The notes below the pieces were generated by a model, which saw only the letters and a list, made by a program, of their open reading frames with translations, was not told the origin of the DNA and searched no databases. This document shows, one piece after another, positions 61,898-64,000 of a DNA stretch of 64,000 nt; the first letter of the stretch is position 1; every line of letters starts with the position of its first letter. The DNA is from Vibrio cyclitrophicus (GTDB lineage: Bacteria; Pseudomonadota; Gammaproteobacteria; Enterobacterales; Vibrionaceae), in the NCBI GenBank assembly GCA_023206055.1, contig CP065366.1:2232001-2296000 (forward strand). The letters run 5' to 3'. The position numbers were made by a program, and so were the translations under genes.

Positions 61898-62410
61898 ATG
61901 AACAGTACATTTATCGTAAACTTTATCGGAAAAGCATCACCAGCAACAATCAAACAACTTGCTGCGGTTACTCACGAAAACGACGGGAAATGGCTCATCA
62001 GTAAAGTGAACTTTATTGAAGACCAAGTCGCAGGCGTACTCAAGGTTCAACTCCCAGCTATCAACGAATCCATTGTCAAAGAAGCATTCAACGCCAACGC
62101 TGACCTGATCGTGCAGTTTGTTGATTCAGACCATATTCACAATGCACAAGACACAATACATCACCTACGACTCGACTCGAACGACCGCGCAGGTATCGTC
62201 AACGAAGTAACACATGTATTGGATAGACAAGGGATCAGCATTCTTGATATGGATTGCCACCGAGTCTTCATTGCTGGCGGCGGTGGTGTTAGCTCAAGTT
62301 TATTCACCTCTAAGATCGCCGTGAAACTACCAATTGAAGTTTTGATTGATGACGTAGTGAATGAACTCGAAACGCTCAGTGAAGATACTCGAGTGATGAT
62401 TGAGAGCTAA
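61898..62410 (+). CDS. GcvR-like ACT-domain protein
   Basis: A 170-residue protein with two ACT domains (about 1-75 and 82-165). FNGR-type ligand loops are replaced by SNDRAGIVNEVTHVLDRQGISI in the second domain. E. coli GcvR, the glycine cleavage co-repressor, has this layout; some Vibrio members differ in function. The GGGG site 6 bases before ATG 61898 decides the start over a TTG four codons earlier. A convergent terminator follows. Confidence 0.75.
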   Translation: MNSTFIVNFIGKASPATIKQLAAVTHENDGKWLISKVNFIEDQVAGVLKVQLPAINESIVKEAFNANADLIVQFVDSDHIHNAQDTIHHLRLDSNDRAGIVNEVTHVLDRQGISILDMDCHRVFIAGGGGVSSSLFTSKIAVKLPIEVLIDDVVNELETLSEDTRVMIES

Positions 62411-62466
62411 CGGATAGTACTTTACTTCTATCCTTACTCTTTCTCTAACAGTTATCTAACAACAAA

Positions 62467-62492
62467 AAAGAGCAGCTCATTGGCTGCTCTTT
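62467..62492. terminator. Bidirectional terminator between GcvR-like gene and nspC
   Basis: AAAGAGCAGC / GCTGCTCTTT with loop TCATTG, with A-rich and T-rich flanks. Confidence 0.9.
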
Positions 62493-62520
62493 GTTTTATT
62501 GCTCTGAAACTATGAATCAA

Positions 62521-63654
62521 CTACTTAACCGACCATTGCGATAATGAACGCTTGAAGTCTTCATAACCAAATTCATTCAGCTTTTGAATTTCGCCATTGC
62601 TGCGCTCGCAATAGATAGATGGCATTTTTAAGCCATTGAACCAGTTCAGTTTCACCATGGTGTAACCTGCACTATCCAACAGGTGAAGTTTTTGACCTAT
62701 CTTCAACGGCTCATCAAAGCTTGTTTCACAGAACTGATCGCCCGCCAGACACGAACACGAACCAATCACGTAGTCATGACTGCCGTTTTCAGAGGCTTCT
62801 AATACCGATGCTGGTTCATTGTAGATAAGCGTATCAAGACGGTGGGCTTCAGTTGCTGAATCCACAATTGCCGTTTTCTTCACGTTCTCAACAATATCAA
62901 CCACAGTCACAACCAAGTCAGTTGTTTTAGTGATGATGGCTTCACCCGGCTCAAGGTACATCTGCACGCCGTGCTTTTCAGAGAAAGCTTTTAGCGCAAG
63001 ACCCAGTTTCTCGATGTCATAGCCCGGCCATGTGAAGAACACACCGCCACCCATGCTCACCCAATCTAACTTATCTAAGTGCTCGCCAAACTGTTCTGAG
63101 ATTGAATCAAGCAGGCCGATAAAGGCATCGACATCTTTGTTCTCACAGTTCATGTGGAACATCACGCCATTGATCTCATCAAAGATCTCCGGCTTAATGT
63201 GGTCAGCTTGAACACCTAAGCGAGAAAATTGACGCGCAGGGTTTGCTAAGTCTTGTCCTGCGTAGCTCACGCCCGGATTTAGACGTAAACCCAACGACGC
63301 TTTACCTTCAACAATATGACGGTACGCTTCGAATTGGCTTTGTGAGTTGAAGATCATCTTGTCGCAAATATCCGCGACTTCTCTCACGTCATCTTCACTG
63401 TAACCCACACTGTAAGCGTGCGTTTCACCACCAAAGGTTTCGTGGCCAAGTTTCACTTCGTATGGACCAGAGCTTGTCGTGCCATCGAGGTAAGGTTTGA
63501 TGATGTCAAACACACCCCATGTCGAGAAACACTTCAGTGCCAATACCAACTTCACACCTGAAATCTCTTTCAGCTGCTTAGCTATCTCTAAATTCGCAAT
63601 CAACTTGTCTTCGTTGATCATGAAATAAGGCGTTTTTAGTTCATTGTTTTGCAT
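62521..63654 (-). CDS. nspC: Carboxynorspermidine decarboxylase
   Basis: A 377-residue fold-type III PLP enzyme that makes norspermidine from carboxynorspermidine. The PLP lysine is Lys41 (LVLALKCFSTWG). Typical features are HMNCENKD, GGGVFFTWPGYD, and the C-terminal CLAGDQFC. Norspermidine is the marker polyamine of Vibrio and affects biofilm via NspS-MbaA in V. cholerae. The upstream gene is carboxynorspermidine synthase. Confidence 0.96.
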   Translation of the reverse strand: MQNNELKTPYFMINEDKLIANLEIAKQLKEISGVKLVLALKCFSTWGVFDIIKPYLDGTTSSGPYEVKLGHETFGGETHAYSVGYSEDDVREVADICDKMIFNSQSQFEAYRHIVEGKASLGLRLNPGVSYAGQDLANPARQFSRLGVQADHIKPEIFDEINGVMFHMNCENKDVDAFIGLLDSISEQFGEHLDKLDWVSMGGGVFFTWPGYDIEKLGLALKAFSEKHGVQMYLEPGEAIITKTTDLVVTVVDIVENVKKTAIVDSATEAHRLDTLIYNEPASVLEASENGSHDYVIGSCSCLAGDQFCETSFDEPLKIGQKLHLLDSAGYTMVKLNWFNGLKMPSIYCERSNGEIQKLNEFGYEDFKRSLSQWSVK

Positions 63655-63864
63655 GTTAATACCTTGCGGCCCTCGAGTTCACGAAGGCACATGATAATCG
63701 AACAAAGCCGACGCTAATGCATCGGCTTGTAATTATACGTTCTTGTCATTCCGAAGACTTTGAATCGAATTCGCAGAACTTTTCCCTTGTAGCTAGGACA
63801 TCGCGCGGAGTTTACGAATGTAAATGAGCACGATGGACAACGCAACGAGGGCAAAGAGCCAGAA
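63655..63864. repeat. Spacer with a candidate dispersed repeat and hairpin
   Basis: Between the carboxynorspermidine synthase gene and nspC. AAGCCGA / TCGGCTT forms a hairpin at about 63704-63730. From about 63748 to 63864 the sequence (GTCATTCCGAAGACTTTG, then GTTTACGAATGTAAATGAGC and CGCAACGAGGGCAAAGAGC) has the look of a short dispersed intergenic repeat of Vibrio chromosomes. Only one copy is in this window, so the call is tentative. Confidence 0.35.
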
Positions 63865-64000
63865 TTACTTCAAAGTGTGGATCAGAGGTAGACCGGCTGT
63901 AGGCTCTAGCTCTTGAACGTGCCAATCTAGACCGATTTCCGGCATGGTTGCTAGGAACGGGTCTGGGTTTAGCTGTTCCATGTTGAACACGCCTTTATCA
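63865..64000 (-). CDS. Carboxynorspermidine synthase (dehydrogenase), C-terminal end, cut by the window
   Basis: The last 44 codons on the minus strand read DKGVFNMEQLNPDPFLATMP ... LDWHVQELEP ... LIHTLK and stop at 63865. This matches the C-terminus of the saccharopine-dehydrogenase-like enzyme that joins diaminopropane and aspartate semialdehyde to carboxynorspermidine. It is the standard partner just upstream of nspC. Confidence 0.85.
   Translation of the reverse strand, partial: DKGVFNMEQLNPDPFLATMPEIGLDWHVQELEPTAGLPLIHTLK

Noticed and set aside
1..64000. CRISPR array, tRNA, rRNA, insertion sequence or prophage
   Set aside because: No repeat-spacer pattern, tRNA-like cloverleaf, transposase or phage genes were seen on reading the window.

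Overview
The window is a gammaproteobacterial chromosome segment of about 44% GC by eye. It most resembles a marine Vibrio, probably of the Splendidus clade (inference from gene content and order, not from a search). The strongest pointers are nspC (carboxynorspermidine decarboxylase) next to the end of carboxynorspermidine synthase, the VC1184-type desulfurase-like gene close to trxB, DUF2797, DUF2982 and DUF3943 proteins, and the order trxB-cydD-cydC. Several blocks keep the E. coli order: ubiG and gyrA divergent, nrdA-nrdB-yfaE, and ldtD-mepK-gloC (ycbB-ycbK-ycbL). No tRNA, rRNA, CRISPR array, insertion sequence or prophage was seen.

Layout. 1-4.9 kb: a gene start cut by the window edge, a DUF2797 zinc protein, a PAS-GGDEF diguanylate cyclase, and a LysR regulator divergent from a DJ-1/PfpI protein. 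4.9-6.8 kb: a two-gene operon pairing a 2-oxoglutarate/Fe dioxygenase with a cysteine-desulfurase-like PLP enzyme. 6.8-9.6 kb: an AT-rich accessory insertion with a long leader containing hairpins and a two-gene cassette (322-residue soluble protein plus 155-residue four-helix membrane protein). This is the best candidate for an undescribed system, possibly anti-phage. 9.6-14.2 kb: trxB and cydDC. 14.6-26 kb: solute sensing and uptake, with a Cache chemoreceptor, two tandem BCCT carriers, a Cache histidine kinase/NarL-type regulator pair and a TakP-like TRAP transporter. 26-31 kb: a histone-H1-like small protein, DUF2982, and the gloC-mepK-ldtD cell-envelope set.

30.9-36 kb: a periplasmic iron-linked operon (imelysin, di-heme DUF1111, imelysin lipoprotein, DUF1513) behind a Fur-like box. 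36-45.6 kb: ribA, an overlooked 58-residue gene, then the whole cytochrome c nitrite reductase system. nrfBCD with the nrfE/ccmF, thioredoxin and nrfF/ccmH maturation genes lie on the minus strand and nrfA on the plus strand. Between them are CRP-, FNR- and perfect Fur-like sites. A rhodanese and an NrfG-like TPR protein follow. 45.8-53.8 kb: gyrA, ubiG, and class Ia ribonucleotide reductase with its ferredoxin behind paired NrdR boxes. 53.9-59.1 kb: a DMSO-reductase system (dmsABC with a TorD-type chaperone and a NapF-like ferredoxin) with a perfect FNR box. 59.3-64 kb: a CinA-like protein with a degenerate C-terminal domain, DUF3943, a GcvR-like ACT protein and norspermidine synthesis.

Taken together, the segment is core chromosome rich in anaerobic respiration (nitrite ammonification, S- or N-oxide reduction, cytochrome bd assembly through CydDC), osmolyte and keto-acid uptake, and iron handling. 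One clear accessory insertion sits between the dioxygenase/desulfurase pair and trxB.
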